Positions 21,107-32,769 of a stretch of 64,000 bases of DNA are shown in pieces. The notes beneath the pieces were generated by a model that searched no databases, was not told the DNA's origin, and was given only the letters and a program-made list of their open reading frames with translations. Position numbers and translations under genes: made by a program. Source of the stretch: Leucosporidium creatinivorum. Lineage: Eukaryota > Basidiomycota > Microbotryomycetes > Leucosporidiales > Leucosporidiaceae. The DNA lies in assembly GCA_001600635.1 (NCBI GenBank), contig BCKL01000002.1:236458-300457 (forward strand). Direction: 5' to 3'. Numbering within the stretch: position 1 is the first letter of the stretch; the number at the start of each line of letters is the position of its first letter.

Positions 21107-24100
21107 TCAATCCAGCTCAATGACCTCCTGCTCTTTCCTCAGCTTCTCCAGCCACTCTCCTAACATACTCAACACCACCATCCAAAAGCTCTTCACTCCC
21201 AACGGCGTCGCCGCACCTCTATCCGCCTGCAACACAGCCATCCAAGCCGCCCAACACCTCTCGACTTTTCTCTCACTCGTTCCTCCCTTCTCCCCCTCTA
21301 CCTCGACTCTCAGCAGCGCGAACAGCTTCCCGCTCTTCTCCACCAGACGTGCACTTGCTTCCCGCTCCGAGGGATCGAGTCGAGCGTCGCCGAGGAAGAT
21401 GCCGAGAAGCAGTTCGTCCTCGCCGAGTTGACGAGAGGTGGAGACGAGCTGCTTGAGGCGGCGAAGCTCGGTGCTGAAATGGGTGATGAGGTTGGAGAAG
21501 TGTTGGATGAGGTGCGGAGGAGGGTCGGCGGGAAGCTTGCCGATGGGAAGGCCGAGATGAGTTTGGGCGAGGAGGGCTTTGGTGAGGGAGCGAGATGGGT
21601 CGACGTCGAGTGCAGCAGCGGCGATGGGGTCGAGTCCTAGTGGGGCTTCATCTCGAGGATCGAACGCTCGGTAAAGCTGGCCGAGAATTTGACCGCTTGA
21701 GTAGCCTCCCTCGCGAATAAAGTCGGGTCGATCATGCTTGCGGTCGAGAGGAAGTTTAGGAAGGGCGTCGAAGGGGACGTGGATGCCGCTCTTGGCAAAG
21801 TCGACGGCGTCCGAGTGGAGCTTGGCGAGCTTCTTGCAGTCGCGGTGGAAGGACCCTTGCTCGTGCATGTCGGAGAGGATGAGATGGCGCGTCGCGATGA
21901 GCCCCGTTCGGTCCTTCTTGATGTCTGCGACTTGAAGGGTCAGCGGGATGTCTGAGAGCGTCAGATTCACGTTCGCGTTCGCGTACACTTGAAGAAGAAG
22001 TCGCGGCCGTCGGCGATGGTGCAGTCGTGGTCCAGTGGCTGAGAAGGCGACGCGGCGTACGAAGCAGGCTCGGCGATCATCTCGCGCTTGGGCATGAGCT
22101 TGGGATCCCGCAGGAGGAGGAAGAGGTCGCCGTCAAGGTCTCCTCCCGCCAGCATTGATGGTAGCGACCGTTGACCTGCGAGTAGCAGAGACGGTGGTCA
22201 ACGAGGGGTAGGGAGACAGGATCGACGAGCGAGCTCGGCGGCAAGGACTCGCCTTGGCTTGAAAAGACGATGCAGTTCCGAAATCCTTTGATGGCACGAG
22301 CAGCTTTTGGAGCATCTTGAGGAATCTTTCCGATGGCGCGAACGAGCTGAGAAGGCGCGAAGGGTCAGCTCAAGCGCGCCGAGCTCAAGCCGAACCCGCC
22401 AAAGCTCACCTGGACGTCTCCTGGATGCATCGTTGGGCTTCGACTAATCGCGACGTTGCCGTGGATGTAGTCGTTGCTTTTACCCGGCTCCGAGACGCAG
22501 ACATAGATCTCGCCTTCTGCCAGGTAGCCCGAATGGTCTGCAACGCCGACGAGATTGAAGCTAGACGAGCCGAGCGGAATGCGACCTCGATGCTTCATCT
22601 CGCGCACGCAGTGAGAGACGCAGCTGGGGAAGAAGTCGGTGAGCAAGAGATCCCCGCTCGGAGATGTCGCTCGGCGACTCACAGATCCAGACAGCGCTTA
22701 ACCAAAGGGTTCCCGAAAGCCGCCCTGCCCGTCCTCTCGTCTTTCGCCATCCACTTCAACATCTCGACAAAATTTGCTCCTCCTCCAGCACCCACCGACC
22801 ACCTCTCCAGTAGCTCGACCGACTCATCGAGGGTCGTCCTCTTCCTCCTCAACTCCTTCATCGCCTTGCGCTGTAGGCTGAGGAACGCCGAGTCGGGTGC
22901 GCCGAGGTCGGAGAGGATCTTGATGAAAGGTCGGTTGAGGAAGGCGGGGAAGGGTGCACGGAAATCGTCAACGATGGCGAGGGAGAGAGAAGGGGAGTCG
23001 AACTTGATCTGCGAGGGGCGAAGGGCGAGGATGGTGCCCACGAGAGTCGGGTCCAGCTGTAGCATGCCCTTGGCGCCTCCGAGTCGGAACTGTCGAGTAC
23101 AGATGAGAGTCAGCGGGAAGGTAGCGATCCGTCTCGGTGGCGACCCACTTGCCAGCACGTTGACGGCCGAGCTCCTCCTTCTCTCGCCTGCGTGCCGGTC
23201 GCCTTGATGATCAACTGCGCCATTGCGGGGCTGACGAGGCCAACTCCGTCCGTATGGACCGAGCCAGTGGGAGAGACGATGTCGTCGATCCGCTTGACCT
23301 GCTCGGGCTTGAGTTCGAGAGACGACCGAGACGACGTAAGCGCTTGACCGAGGCGAGCCATCTATCTGAGGGGAGGATTCGTCATCTGAATTGCCCACAA
23401 GTGGAGCTTACTACTACGTAAGTACCGCTTTGGACTCACTTGGCCGGGTAGCGAGCGAGCTTCGAGAAGTCGCCGAGCGATTGTCGGATCGTCTCGGCGG
23501 TGACGGCAGCTCCATCCTTCTCGAAAGACTCTACAAAGAAGGCGGTATGCCACTTGAGCTGAGAGGAGGAGTAGGCGAGGAACTCGAACCGTCGTCCACA
23601 GAGCTCGAGTCCTTCGGCGAAGAGGGGAGCGAGGCGGCTGTCGATGATGGACTCGTGGCTGAAGCGAAGGCGGTCGTGATCCTCTTGTCGAACGGACACG
23701 CGAAGGAAATGCTGAGGAGCGCCGTAGTGTCGAAGAATGGCATTCGAGTCGTCGTAGCTCGGTCCTGCAGGTTCATCAGGTTAGTTTCCGAACTCGATCC
23801 GATTTGCGAGTCGCTCGCTGCTCTGGGGAGTGGTGGTACGCAGAGGATCTTACTCACCTTTGAGGATGAACCTAGTCGGCGTGATGGTGACATGGCGCGA
23901 GAGGACCGCTTGGTCGAGCCGAGCAAAGGGCGATTGAGCGGCCTCCTCATCCGCCGCCGCTTCGACGAGAAGCTGCTCGAGGGCTCTCACGGAGGGGAAC
24001 AGGTAGCCCACTCCCCAGCTCTCGATGCAGCTGATCGAACGTTCCCGACTCCTCCTGGTCGGTAAGCGAATCGTCCTCCGAGTCTGAGCCTCCTTCGGAC

Positions 24101-25094
24101 GACTCGTCCAGCACGAGCTCGATTCGTCGCTTGACGCCCGCTTGAGCCTGAGGCTTCTCCATCCCGATGAATCCGGCTCGACCCTCTTTTCCATGCTCGA
24201 CGTCCCCGTTCTCCTCGGCTCCCGTGAGTTCCCCTACCCACGCCGAGAACTGGATCAAGATCCGCTCCGCCGACTCCGCTCCCTGCGCCTCGACAGTCTC
24301 GTCGATAGCACCCTTCAGCCTGGAAAGCTGAGAGTAGTCCAATAGGCTACTGTGGAGCAGCGCCTCGAGCTGGAAAGCTAGCCGAACGTCGAGCCTGGCG
24401 AGCCAATCTGCGATGGAGCCAATCGCTGCTTCCGAGTAGCGACTATGACCGCCAATGACGACCTTGATCTTGGAAGCGATGGGACGAGAGACATGTATCT
24501 CCAGCATCTTCTTGAGCGCCGCGTCGCGCTCGTAGGCCGAGGAGAAGGCGACTCGGAGGAGGGTGCTGGTGAAGGGGGCGACTCGTTTGTGCTGCTCGTC
24601 GAGATGGGAGACTTGGGTCCGGGTTCGGCGGTCGGCGGCGATGGTTTCGAAGTGAGGTGGACGAGTGAGGTGGAAGAGGAGGGCGGTCGCCGTGGATTGA
24701 AGGTGCTTGACCGAAAGGGCCTGCGAAGGCAACGCCGAGGTCAGCTTGAAAGCCAGCCGGAGGCAGCGGTTACGGCTCACGTCAATGGTAACGTGTATCG
24801 AGCTCTTCTGATAGCTGTTCTCCACATCTTGGCCACCATCTTCGCTCCCTCTCGCTCAGACGCCCTCATCACGAACAGTCCATCTTGCTCCCTTCCCACC
24901 CGCTCCCATTCGACCGAGAAGGTATCTGAGGTGATAAGACGGCCAAACTGAAGCCTGTTGACCTTCAAAAGGTCCTCTTGCGTCGAGTCTATCCTCCTTG
25001 GGTTCAGCGAAGGGCGGCGGCGCATCGTCGCGAGAGCGCTCGGGCTCAATCTGGGAGTTCTTGAGGCGAGTTGCTGCTCTCGCTGTTGCTGCAT
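21107..25094 (-). CDS. RNA-dependent RNA polymerase (RNAi type)
   Basis: Cellular RdRP that copies single-stranded RNA into dsRNA for Dicer-dependent silencing. The hallmark catalytic loop appears as MLAGGDLDGDLF (about 22135-22155), preceded by GNVAISRSPTMHPGDVQ, FNLVGVADHSGYLAEGEIYV and HTDGVGLVSPAMAQ, and followed by HSDAVDFAKSGIHVP, all in the standard order. FEFLAYSSSQLKWH lies further N-terminal. About ten introns; one (22252-22176) uses a GC-AG donor, needed to keep frame into the catalytic exon. The start is ATG 25094 (MQQQREQQLASRTPRLSPSA), followed by an LQFGRLITSDTFSVEWE segment typical of the RdRP N-terminal region. The junction near 24781 does not keep frame with the simplest splice, so the 5' model needs care. 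Presence implies a working or recently working RNAi pathway. Confidence 0.92.
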
Positions 25095-25440
25095 CGCAGT
25101 CGGAAGGGCTGGTGTTGACTGAGCTGAACGAAGATGCGAGAGGCCAACGACGAACGCTCAACAAGTCGGCGAGGAGTGCGAGAGATGCGGGGGAGACGGC
25201 TCGTGCTCAGCTGCACAAGAGCAACGGAAATCGCACAGAGGCATTCAACTCCGGCGCCGTAGCCTCGACAAGCGAGAGTCGGCGACGATGCGGAAGCTAC
25301 GAGGGAAGGTGAGGAGCTGAGAAGAGGATTCGCTCACTCGCTCGTCTCTCATACACGAGACACGTCAGCTCTCGAAACCCAAGGATGTTTATGATCATTT
25401 ACAACAGCATAGGATAGCCCAGCAGTATCGCCGAGCGCTA
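25095..25440. other. Upstream region of the RdRP gene
   Basis: 346 bp between the RdRP start and the stop of the RBM5-like gene, both minus strand. GC-rich with a short AT-rich stretch near 25380-25420 that probably holds the polyadenylation signal of the RBM5-like gene. No gene seen. Confidence 0.5.
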
Positions 25441-28400
25441 TCAGGCCCCATCCTTGCGGCTCGGCGCCTGCGACTCGGACTCGGCCATCCTCGCCCTCGC
25501 CTTCTCGCGCAAGCTCTCAGCGTAGCCCTTGGGCGTCGAGTCGAACTCGCCGACTCGGACACCTGTAGCGGAGATGAGCGTTAGCGAGCCGATACACGAA
25601 GTCGAGAAGAGCGAGGGCGACAGCGAGGGAGAAGGGCAACCTCACCCTTCGTAGAACCGAGACCGGCACCCTGAGCGAACTGCGACGCTGCTATGGGGGC
25701 CACTCGGCCACTACCATCGGCTCCGAGTCCCACGCCCTTCGACCAGCCCTGTAGGAAGCGCAAAGAGGTCAGCTCGGCTCCTCGGGTCTTTACCCTCGAA
25801 GGTCGTCTCCTCAACCTCGACCTCAGCTCCCCAAACTCGCCCAAGACGAAAGCAAGAGCACTCACCATCTTCTCCAACATCTTGCTCCCCACGTTACTCT
25901 CCTCAATCTCCACATTCGCCCGATTGGGCTGCTCGACCTTCGGCGCCGGCGGGGTCGGTCCCTCAAACTTCCTCTTCTTCTGATGCACAGGGTGATCAGG
26001 CTGTCCCAGAGCTTCTCGTCGAGCAGCTGCGCGGTCGACGTATTGCGGTGCGTTGGTGGCTGATGCCGAGGTCGCGCTTGAGGCAGCGGCGGCGGCGTTC
26101 TTGGCGACCGAGGCGGCTTTGCGAGCGGCGCAGTCGAGGACGGTGGTGGGGTTGGCGAGGTTGGTCTATCGTCGATGAAGCGATGGCGAGGGAGAAGGGC
26201 GAAGAGAACAAGGCCGAGAGAGAGCATAGCAAGAAGAGAGGTCAGCGGCAAGTCCGAGCTTCGAATGCGAGTGCGAGGGGTGGTTCCCAAAGATGTGCCT
26301 TGTGGAGCGCAGAGAGCTTGTTGTGTTTCTTGAGTTCGTCGACCTTTTTGAACTGGCGTTGGCAGAGCAAGCAGATCATCGAGACGGGGTCGCCGTGCTC
26401 GAACTCCTCGTCGGCGGCAGAGGTGGAAGCGACGGGAGGTAGCTAGAGAGTGCGAGAAAAGGAGACGAAGGTTAGGACCACGTCGAAAGAGAGCTGAGCG
26501 TGTGCGTCGGTGTACGGAAGACGGCGGCGCAGCGGCCACGGGTGTAGTGTTGGCGGACGAGGTGACGACCTTCGGCGGTGCGGGCGTCGGGTCGGGCTGC
26601 TTGAGTTCGGCTTGCTTGGTGTTCCACTTGCTGATATTGAGAGCGGCCTTGCGACTGACGATGAGGTCGGCGCCCTTCTTCTTCTCGGCTAAGGACGGGA
26701 GAAGCAAGTCAGCAAGGCGCCGAGCGGGAGGAGGAGCCGGGGAACTCACGCAGAAGGGGAGTAGCGACAACGGCGGCAGCTGCAGCAGAGCCAGGTCCAA
26801 CGCTCGGCGCTTGAACAGCGGGACGAGGCTGTGCCTTGGGCGCAGGTTTGCTCTCCTCCTTCGGCGGGCCCGCGAGTGCGGCTGCGGTGGTCGACTTGAG
26901 GGCGATGGGTGCGAAGCCGGCGAGAGTGGGAGGCGGTGGAGCGATGGCGGCTGGATTGCCCTCGGCGGCGATATGAGGCGCCTCGGCTTCGAGCGACGAG
27001 AAGAAGGCCTCCATGTCGTCCTCGGCGCTGTCAGTCTTGGTCGCCTTGGCGGCTGCTGCCGCCGCTTTGATGGCTTGAGGGGGTACCCAGACGCTGACGA
27101 AAGCCTTGTCGTCCCAGTAGGCGAGCTGCTGTCCTCCCTCGCCTTTGAACGAGAACTCGGAGCGAGCGTAGATGGGGACGAAAGAGTTCTCGTGGCAGAA
27201 GGAGAAGGCGACGACCGAGTTGCGGATGCGGAAGCCTTGAGGGTATTGGCTAGCGTTGAAGGCGGTAGCGAGGACGTCGGTGGCAAGCTGCGAGCGCGGA
27301 GAGGGTCAGCGATTGGTAGGGCCGAGCTGAGATGGCGCTAAACTCACGCGAACATCGGCAAACTGCACGAAAGCAAACCCCCAGCTTCCTCGCGAAGCGC
27401 GATCCCTGGTGATCATGATCTTCTTGACGCCGCCGGAGCGAATGTCGTTGCCCGCGCGACCGCCGAGTCCGCTGAGTGCCGCAACAATCTCGTCCTCGGG
27501 CGTGAGAGGGTCGAGGTTGCGAAGGAGAAGGATCTGCGTAGGAGCGGATCCAATGTCGCGAGTGCCGTCGTTGACATAAAAGGATTGGGGAGCCGCTCCG
27601 GCCTCTACGAAACGGCGCAAGGGTCAGCGATGATTCGGCTGCTTAAAAGCGGAGACACGACTCACCAGCAGCCTTTCTCTGATCCTCGGTCATCCTAGCC
27701 GTAGCTCCCTGATCCTCCCTCCATCCTCCCGACTTTTGTGAGTAGTTGATCTTGATCTTCATGCCATCCTCGGGGCTGATGCCGACCCTCTCCTTCCACG
27801 CGACGGTCGGGAAGTTGGGCTCGACGAAAGCGCGAGCATGCTCCACCGAAGAGAACTTGGCAAATCCGTAGCGCTTGGACAAGCCCGTGGCTCGGTCGAC
27901 AATGACCGTCGTCTGGTCGATCGAGGCGCCCATGTCCTCGAGGAAATGCCGAAGGGACACGTCGGTGACGTGCGCGGGGATTCCTAGCAGCACGACGGAG
28001 GCGGAGGGAGCTTCTGGTGCAGTCGGCGCAGGTCGGCGAGGAGGAGGAGCGCCCTCTACTGGCGGCTGGTCGTGAGGAGCGGGCTGGAAGAGAGGTTGCT
28101 GAGCGTAAGCAGGTTGACCGTAGGATGCTGGTGCGGCGTAGGAATGGTCGGGGAACTGCTGCTGCTGCTGAGGTGCAGGAGGGTACTGTTGATCGTAAGG
28201 GCCTTGGGAGCGCTGACCGTCGCGAGCTCCGTACGGCGTGTCGTAGTCCTGTTCGAAGGCAGACAATTAGTTCGAATTATCCTCTCGTTATGTACCACCT
28301 GAACTCACGTCGTAGCGGCCTCGTTTCGCCCCGTAATCGCTCCCTTGATCCCAGTCACGCCCGCGCCCTCCTCCGCCGCCGTTGCCTCCGCCTCTGGGAC

Positions 28401-28612
28401 GATCGTAGTCTCGGTACTCTCGGTCACTCCTTCCACCAAAATCATCTCGCCCGCCCCCTCGCCCTCCTCGCCCGTCGTCGAAGCCCTGGCGCGAGTCCCA
28501 GTTGCGGTCCTCTCGAGGCGGCGGTGGCTGTCGAAAGTCGCTGTGGTAGAGCAGAGGGGTCAGCAGGTTATTGCCCTACAGCTTCAGAGTCGACTCACTC
28601 TCGTCTTGACAT
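25441..28612 (-). CDS. RBM5/RBM10-like splicing factor (two RRMs, C2H2 finger, G-patch)
   Basis: Nuclear RNA-binding protein expected to work in early spliceosome assembly. Starts at ATG 28612 (MSRRD), split at once by an intron, and ends at TGA 25441. Order of parts: an RGG/RDY-rich N-terminus; RRM1 with VVLLGIPAHVTDVSLRHFLE and KRYGFAKFSSVEHARAFVE; RRM2 with QILLLRNLDPLTPEDEIV and RGSWGFAFVQFADVR; an Ala/Pro-rich middle; a C2H2 finger (MICLLCQRQFKKVDELKKH); and a G-patch with GSKMLEKMGWSKGVGLG. The ending EFDSTPKGYAESLREKARAR matches the family's conserved tail after the G-patch. The C2H2 plus G-patch pair separates RBM5/6/10 from other two-RRM proteins. I did not find a clear OCRE repeat. 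Confidence 0.9.
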
Positions 28613-28987
28613 GGTGCAGAGACGTGGTTGATGGTCAAGAGGCGGAAAGGTCGAACTCGCCTCTCTTCTTCCCGCTGCATTCTCGTCTGGTCAGCTGATC
28701 GACTACAACTCGGCGATGGCGCACGGACGTCTTGGAACTCAGGAGCACGGCGCTCGCAAGACAATCATGGCTTTCGGCTGAGCCCCAGCGCCGAACATGG
28801 GCCCCTTCTCCTGGCCACCCTTTGTCGTCCAGACGAGCTTGTTCTCAGGGATGGCCCGACTCTCCAAGTCTGCTGTCGTCTCTTGTCTTCTACGCTCCAT
28901 CTTATCAACGTCCAAGCCTGGTGCTTGCAGCTTCTCCGAACCCTTTCCGCTCCTTCCTCTCATCGTCCTCTCGCTTCTTCGCCGAGC
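28613..28987. other. Divergent promoter, RBM5-like / membrane protein
   Basis: 375 bp between two divergent ATGs. A plus-strand frame runs open through it but begins at non-ATG codons; I take it as leader. CT-rich stretches occur just before 28988. Confidence 0.5.
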
Positions 28988-30448
28988 ATGACTCTCGCCC
29001 CTCCTTGCCTCTCGATCCGAGTCCCAGGCGCTCACTCGAGAACTCAGTCGACGCCTGGCGCTTTCGGCATCTCAACCTATTCCCACCGAGTGCCTAACAA
29101 TCGCCCTCGCCGCCCCTCCGAGACCTCCTCCGTAGCTTCGGCAGCCCCGCCCGTCACCTCATCCACTCCTGCCGGTCGAGTCACGCTCACGGATCCCCTC
29201 GACTCTCCCGCACAAGAGATGCTGGCCACCGGAGGGCTTCAGTCGGCGACCTCGGACTGGCAAGGCGATTCGGATTCGGATCAGGAGCATGCCCATATCG
29301 CCCTCGCTCGCCTCGCCGCCGCGCCTGCACCTCTCGCAAGTCGTACATCTAGCGCCTTGAGCCTTGGCATCCACCCTCCCACCTCCGACGTCGCTCCCAT
29401 CGTTCCCTCAGCTTCGGTGAAGCAGGTTCGGCGCACAGCTTCCATCTACTCCGTCTCCAACGCCCCTCTCGACCTCCCATCCTCGCCCACCGGCACCTTC
29501 GTCTCCACCCTCGACGCCCCTGCACCTCTTCGCAACCCCACCATTCGTTCGCTCGGCTCATCTCGCCAATCATCGCGCGCCGACAATCTTGGCGAGGGCA
29601 ACTCGACTCTCTCTCGCTCGACTTCGATGCTCGGACTCGGCGCAGTCGGCCATGAAAAGAAGAGGACGCGTGGGGGACGCTTGCCCGCCTATCAGAAGCA
29701 TGCGAGCGACACGGTGGACGTTCGGACGGTTCTTGGCGAAGGACCAGGCAGACGGGAGGAGAAAGAATCGGATCGTCTGAAGAGGCTCTACCTCTGTCCA
29801 TGGGACGCCCTCTCCCCCAAAGCCATCCGATCACGCTTCACCACCTCCCAACCCTTGCACACTCACGATCCGGAGAAGCAGCCCCTCCCCTCCTCCTCAT
29901 CCACCTCTACTCGAACTCGCGCCCAAACCGCTCGCCTCCGTCTCCTCTCCACCCTCGGCATCGCCCTCCTCCTCCTTCTACTCCTTATCGACCTCCTCCT
30001 CGTCAACTACCGCGCCTTCCGCCCTTCTCGCTCCATCTCCGCCGCCGAGGCTCAATCTCTCACCTGCACCTCCCTTTTCGCCCTCACCGCGCCGGCCGAC
30101 CCTCTCGCCTTCCCCTGCACCACCTGCTTCCCAACCATCACCTCCTCCACCACCCCGACTTCTCGCACTCTTGAGCAGGCTCAAGTCATTCAATTCTGCG
30201 CGCTCAAGGACGTCTACGAAGCGCGGGGTTCGAACTCGACATTGGGAAGCACTGAGAGGTGGATGATGGGCACGAATGTCTGCAGCTATGGAGGAGTCAA
30301 GTGTGATGCGAAGGGAAGGATGCAGGAGTTGAGTCTGGTGGACCCGAATATGCCGAGCCAGGTGCCGGCGAGTTTGAGGGAGTTAAGAGGGAGCCTGAAG
30401 TTGCTGCAGCTGAATGGGGTGAAGTACACGGACGAGTACCTCGCTTGA
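28988..30448 (+). CDS. Single-pass membrane protein with LRR-cap-like C-terminus (486 aa)
   Basis: Intronless, 486 residues from ATG 28988. The first ~300 residues are Ser/Thr/Pro-rich and disordered, with several RxxS-type sites, so probably cytoplasmic. One hydrophobic span (LLSTLGIALLLLLLLIDLLL, about residues 320-340) follows an Arg-rich stretch, giving a type II orientation. The outer part has six cysteines and a segment resembling an LRR N-cap: WMMGTNVCSYGGVKCDAKGR, then LRELRGSLKLLQLNG, one leucine-rich turn. It then stops abruptly after YTDEYLA. Fungal LRR receptors of this build usually continue with more repeats, so this is either a short family member or a truncated one. Function unknown; a cell-surface or wall-sensing role is inference. 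Confidence 0.7.
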   Translation: MTLAPPCLSIRVPGAHSRTQSTPGAFGISTYSHRVPNNRPRRPSETSSVASAAPPVTSSTPAGRVTLTDPLDSPAQEMLATGGLQSATSDWQGDSDSDQEHAHIALARLAAAPAPLASRTSSALSLGIHPPTSDVAPIVPSASVKQVRRTASIYSVSNAPLDLPSSPTGTFVSTLDAPAPLRNPTIRSLGSSRQSSRADNLGEGNSTLSRSTSMLGLGAVGHEKKRTRGGRLPAYQKHASDTVDVRTVLGEGPGRREEKESDRLKRLYLCPWDALSPKAIRSRFTTSQPLHTHDPEKQPLPSSSSTSTRTRAQTARLRLLSTLGIALLLLLLLIDLLLVNYRAFRPSRSISAAEAQSLTCTSLFALTAPADPLAFPCTTCFPTITSSTTPTSRTLEQAQVIQFCALKDVYEARGSNSTLGSTERWMMGTNVCSYGGVKCDAKGRMQELSLVDPNMPSQVPASLRELRGSLKLLQLNGVKYTDEYLA

Positions 30449-30600
30449 GCGAGTCGAGTGAGTGCCGTCACCTTTATTACGACTCGGAGCGAATTCGGCT
30501 AAATAGATCTCTTGTTCGCAGGCTCGGCGAACATAGACTTCCGCGACGACACTCTTAGGGTTCATTGTGTAGCTCTTCTTATGTACATGCTACAAACGGT

Positions 30601-32325
30601 CTAAACTCTCGCCATATCCTCCTTCGTCGCAAGCTCATCCACCACCAACGGCTTCCTCTGCATCCCAATCCTCGCCGGATCAATCGCCGAAGTTGGGCGA
30701 GAGATCGACCACTTCTGCTTGAGGTTGTCGGGGAGGGTGTTCTCGAGACGAGCTTGAATGAGCTCGCCGATGATGGGAAGGAACTGGAAGGGAGAGCGTT
30801 GGCGAGGTACCCTGAGAAGAGAGGCAGCGCCGAGAGACTCACTTTGAAAGCATGGCCTGCTCCGCCCGAGGCGAAGAGGAGAGACGGGTGTTGCGGGTGG
30901 TAGTCGACAACCCAGTCGCCATCGACCACATCGCTGTACCAGCACATCCGGGTGTAGGTGAAGGGAACTAAAGGCGCGAAAGACGTCCTCAGCCATCGCC
31001 GAGAGAGTTGAGCGAGTGGGAGAGCTCACGAGAAGCAAGCTCGGGGTACTGAGCACCGAGCGAGGCTCTGAGAGCGTCAAGGGATGCTTTGGGAATCCAT
31101 GCTGTTTTGCAGAAGTCAGTAGGAGGCGAGGAGACGAGCACTTAGCCACTCACAAAGTCCCTTCTCCTCCCTCTCCTTGACTGCCTGAGGGTCCAAAGTC
31201 GTCTTGGGCACTCCATCATCCGACGTGAAGCCAGCCGCATGGAACGCGACCTTCAGCTGACCATCGCCGGTCGGCTGAGGCAACAGGAACAGGTCAGCGG
31301 ACGGGAAGCGACGGGAGCAAGCGCCGGACTCACAGGAAATGAGTAGAATCCTCCTCCGGAGCCTGATCCACCGAGGTTGAGCACCACAGGGATATGCTCA
31401 TACTTCTTGCGCAGCTCCTCGGTGAGCTGGATGCAAGCGATGGTCTGTCCCGTTGCGGTAACGAGGCCATGGGGAAGGAGGCCCTCGAGCGCGGGGATTG
31501 AAGGCGTCCAGCTACCGGTAGCGATGATGATCTTGTCGGCGTAGCACTCTTGTCCATCTCCAGTGCGAACACCTTGTACGTCCTTGCCGTCGTCCGAATA
31601 GAGCAAAGCAGCGAGCGAGGCGCCTGGGACGACTTTGCCGCCGAGCTCCTTGATCTGGTCGAGCAGCAGCTCTACGGCTCGTCTAGCCTCAGCCCATCCT
31701 ACAGAGACAAAAAATATGCTTCGTTAGAAGCTCTGCGACTGTCAAAGAGGAGGAGGCTCACCTCCAGTCGGGTTGTGATAAGCCAAAGCCGACGAGGAGA
31801 TGTCGGCGATGGGAACGTCGGCGCGGCCCTCGGAGCGAAGGGATTTGGCGATAGCGTCGGGCGTGTCCAGTACCGAGATGTTGCTCGCTTGGGCTTGTAC
31901 GTTGGCGAGTGACTGACGAGCGACAACAGAGTCGACCGAATCGCCTTCCAAGCCGAGCACGACCACGCCGGACCTGCGAGCCGAGAGGGTGAGCGAGGGT
32001 CAGGAGATGTAGAGAAGCTACTTTTACTCGTGGTAGACGCTAGGATAGTCCTGCTTCCAGCGAGAGATGGCATCTTTGGCCAATCGCGAGTAGTCTGGGT
32101 CCGAGTAATCGAACCTGACCACCTTGGAGAGATCGGTCGACGCTGCATCCTCTGCTGGCAGCACTGAAGCTCTATCGATCACGGTGACCTGCGAAGAGAT
32201 GGTCAGACGGACTGCAGAGCGAGGGAAGCTGAAGAGCTCACAGAGGAGTAATGACCGCTCTTCAAAAGAGCTACAGCCGTCGAGCATCCGAATTCCCCTG
32301 CTCCAACAATCAGTACAGATGTCAT
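30601..32325 (-). CDS. FAD-dependent amine/amino-acid oxidase (saccharopine/L-pipecolate oxidase-like)
   Basis: DAO-superfamily flavoenzyme that oxidises a secondary amine, making H2O2. Starts at ATG 32325 with the dinucleotide-binding fold TSVLIVGAGEFGCSTAVALL (GxGxxG) and ends at TAG 30601, with about eight introns. ASTDLSKVVRFDYSDPDYSRLA (shown here across 22 positions in shorter blocks: ASTDLSKVVR, FDYSDPDYSRLA) matches the conserved early block of fungal L-pipecolate, saccharopine and fructosyl-amine oxidases, where the Lys/Arg region contacts flavin. Later blocks IIIATGSWTPSIPALEG and PSLLFASGGAGHAFK, the latter near the C-terminus, complete the FAD site. RMCWYSDVVDGDWVVDYHP is the usual C-terminal substrate-domain motif. 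The last residues are not a typical SKL peroxisomal signal. Substrate cannot be settled from sequence alone. Confidence 0.85.
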
Positions 32326-32769
32326 GCTGTAATAGACGAGTCGAAGGAGCAGAGATGACGAGACTGAGCAGAGAGAAGACGAAGGAAGAAGAGCGAGTCG
32401 GGCTTCGACTCGGCCAGTCAAGACCTCCACACCGCGATAGTCGTCGTTTCAGGCATTTCTAAGAGCGTACGGGGCCTCATTAGCTTCAGCCGGCCGAAGC
32501 ACTCGCCTCTCTTTGCCGTAAACCGAGCCGAACTTCTCCTTCCAAGTGGAGGTCAATAGGGGGTTCGCGAGCTCTCGAGTCACAGCGTGATCTTTTCGAG
32601 CTCACCCGAAGCCTGGCCGTCTTCGAAGCGCAAGGAAGACTGCTGAGAAAAAGCTCGGCGACTCTGCTCTCCGCGCCGAGCAGGTCAAGTCGGTGTGGGA
32701 AGCTCAAGCACTGTAGCGTTACACCTCCGAGATCATACAACAAGATCCGCATCTATTCCTATGCCGCCT
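32326..32769. other. Upstream region of the FAD oxidase
   Basis: 444 bp between the oxidase start and the Cdc123 stop, both minus strand. No gene or repeat seen. Confidence 0.5.

Noticed and set aside
25862-27286. 474-codon minus-strand open frame in the RBM5-like gene
   Set aside because: It is a shifted frame of the same strand; the true frame carries RRM, C2H2 and G-patch motifs across introns.
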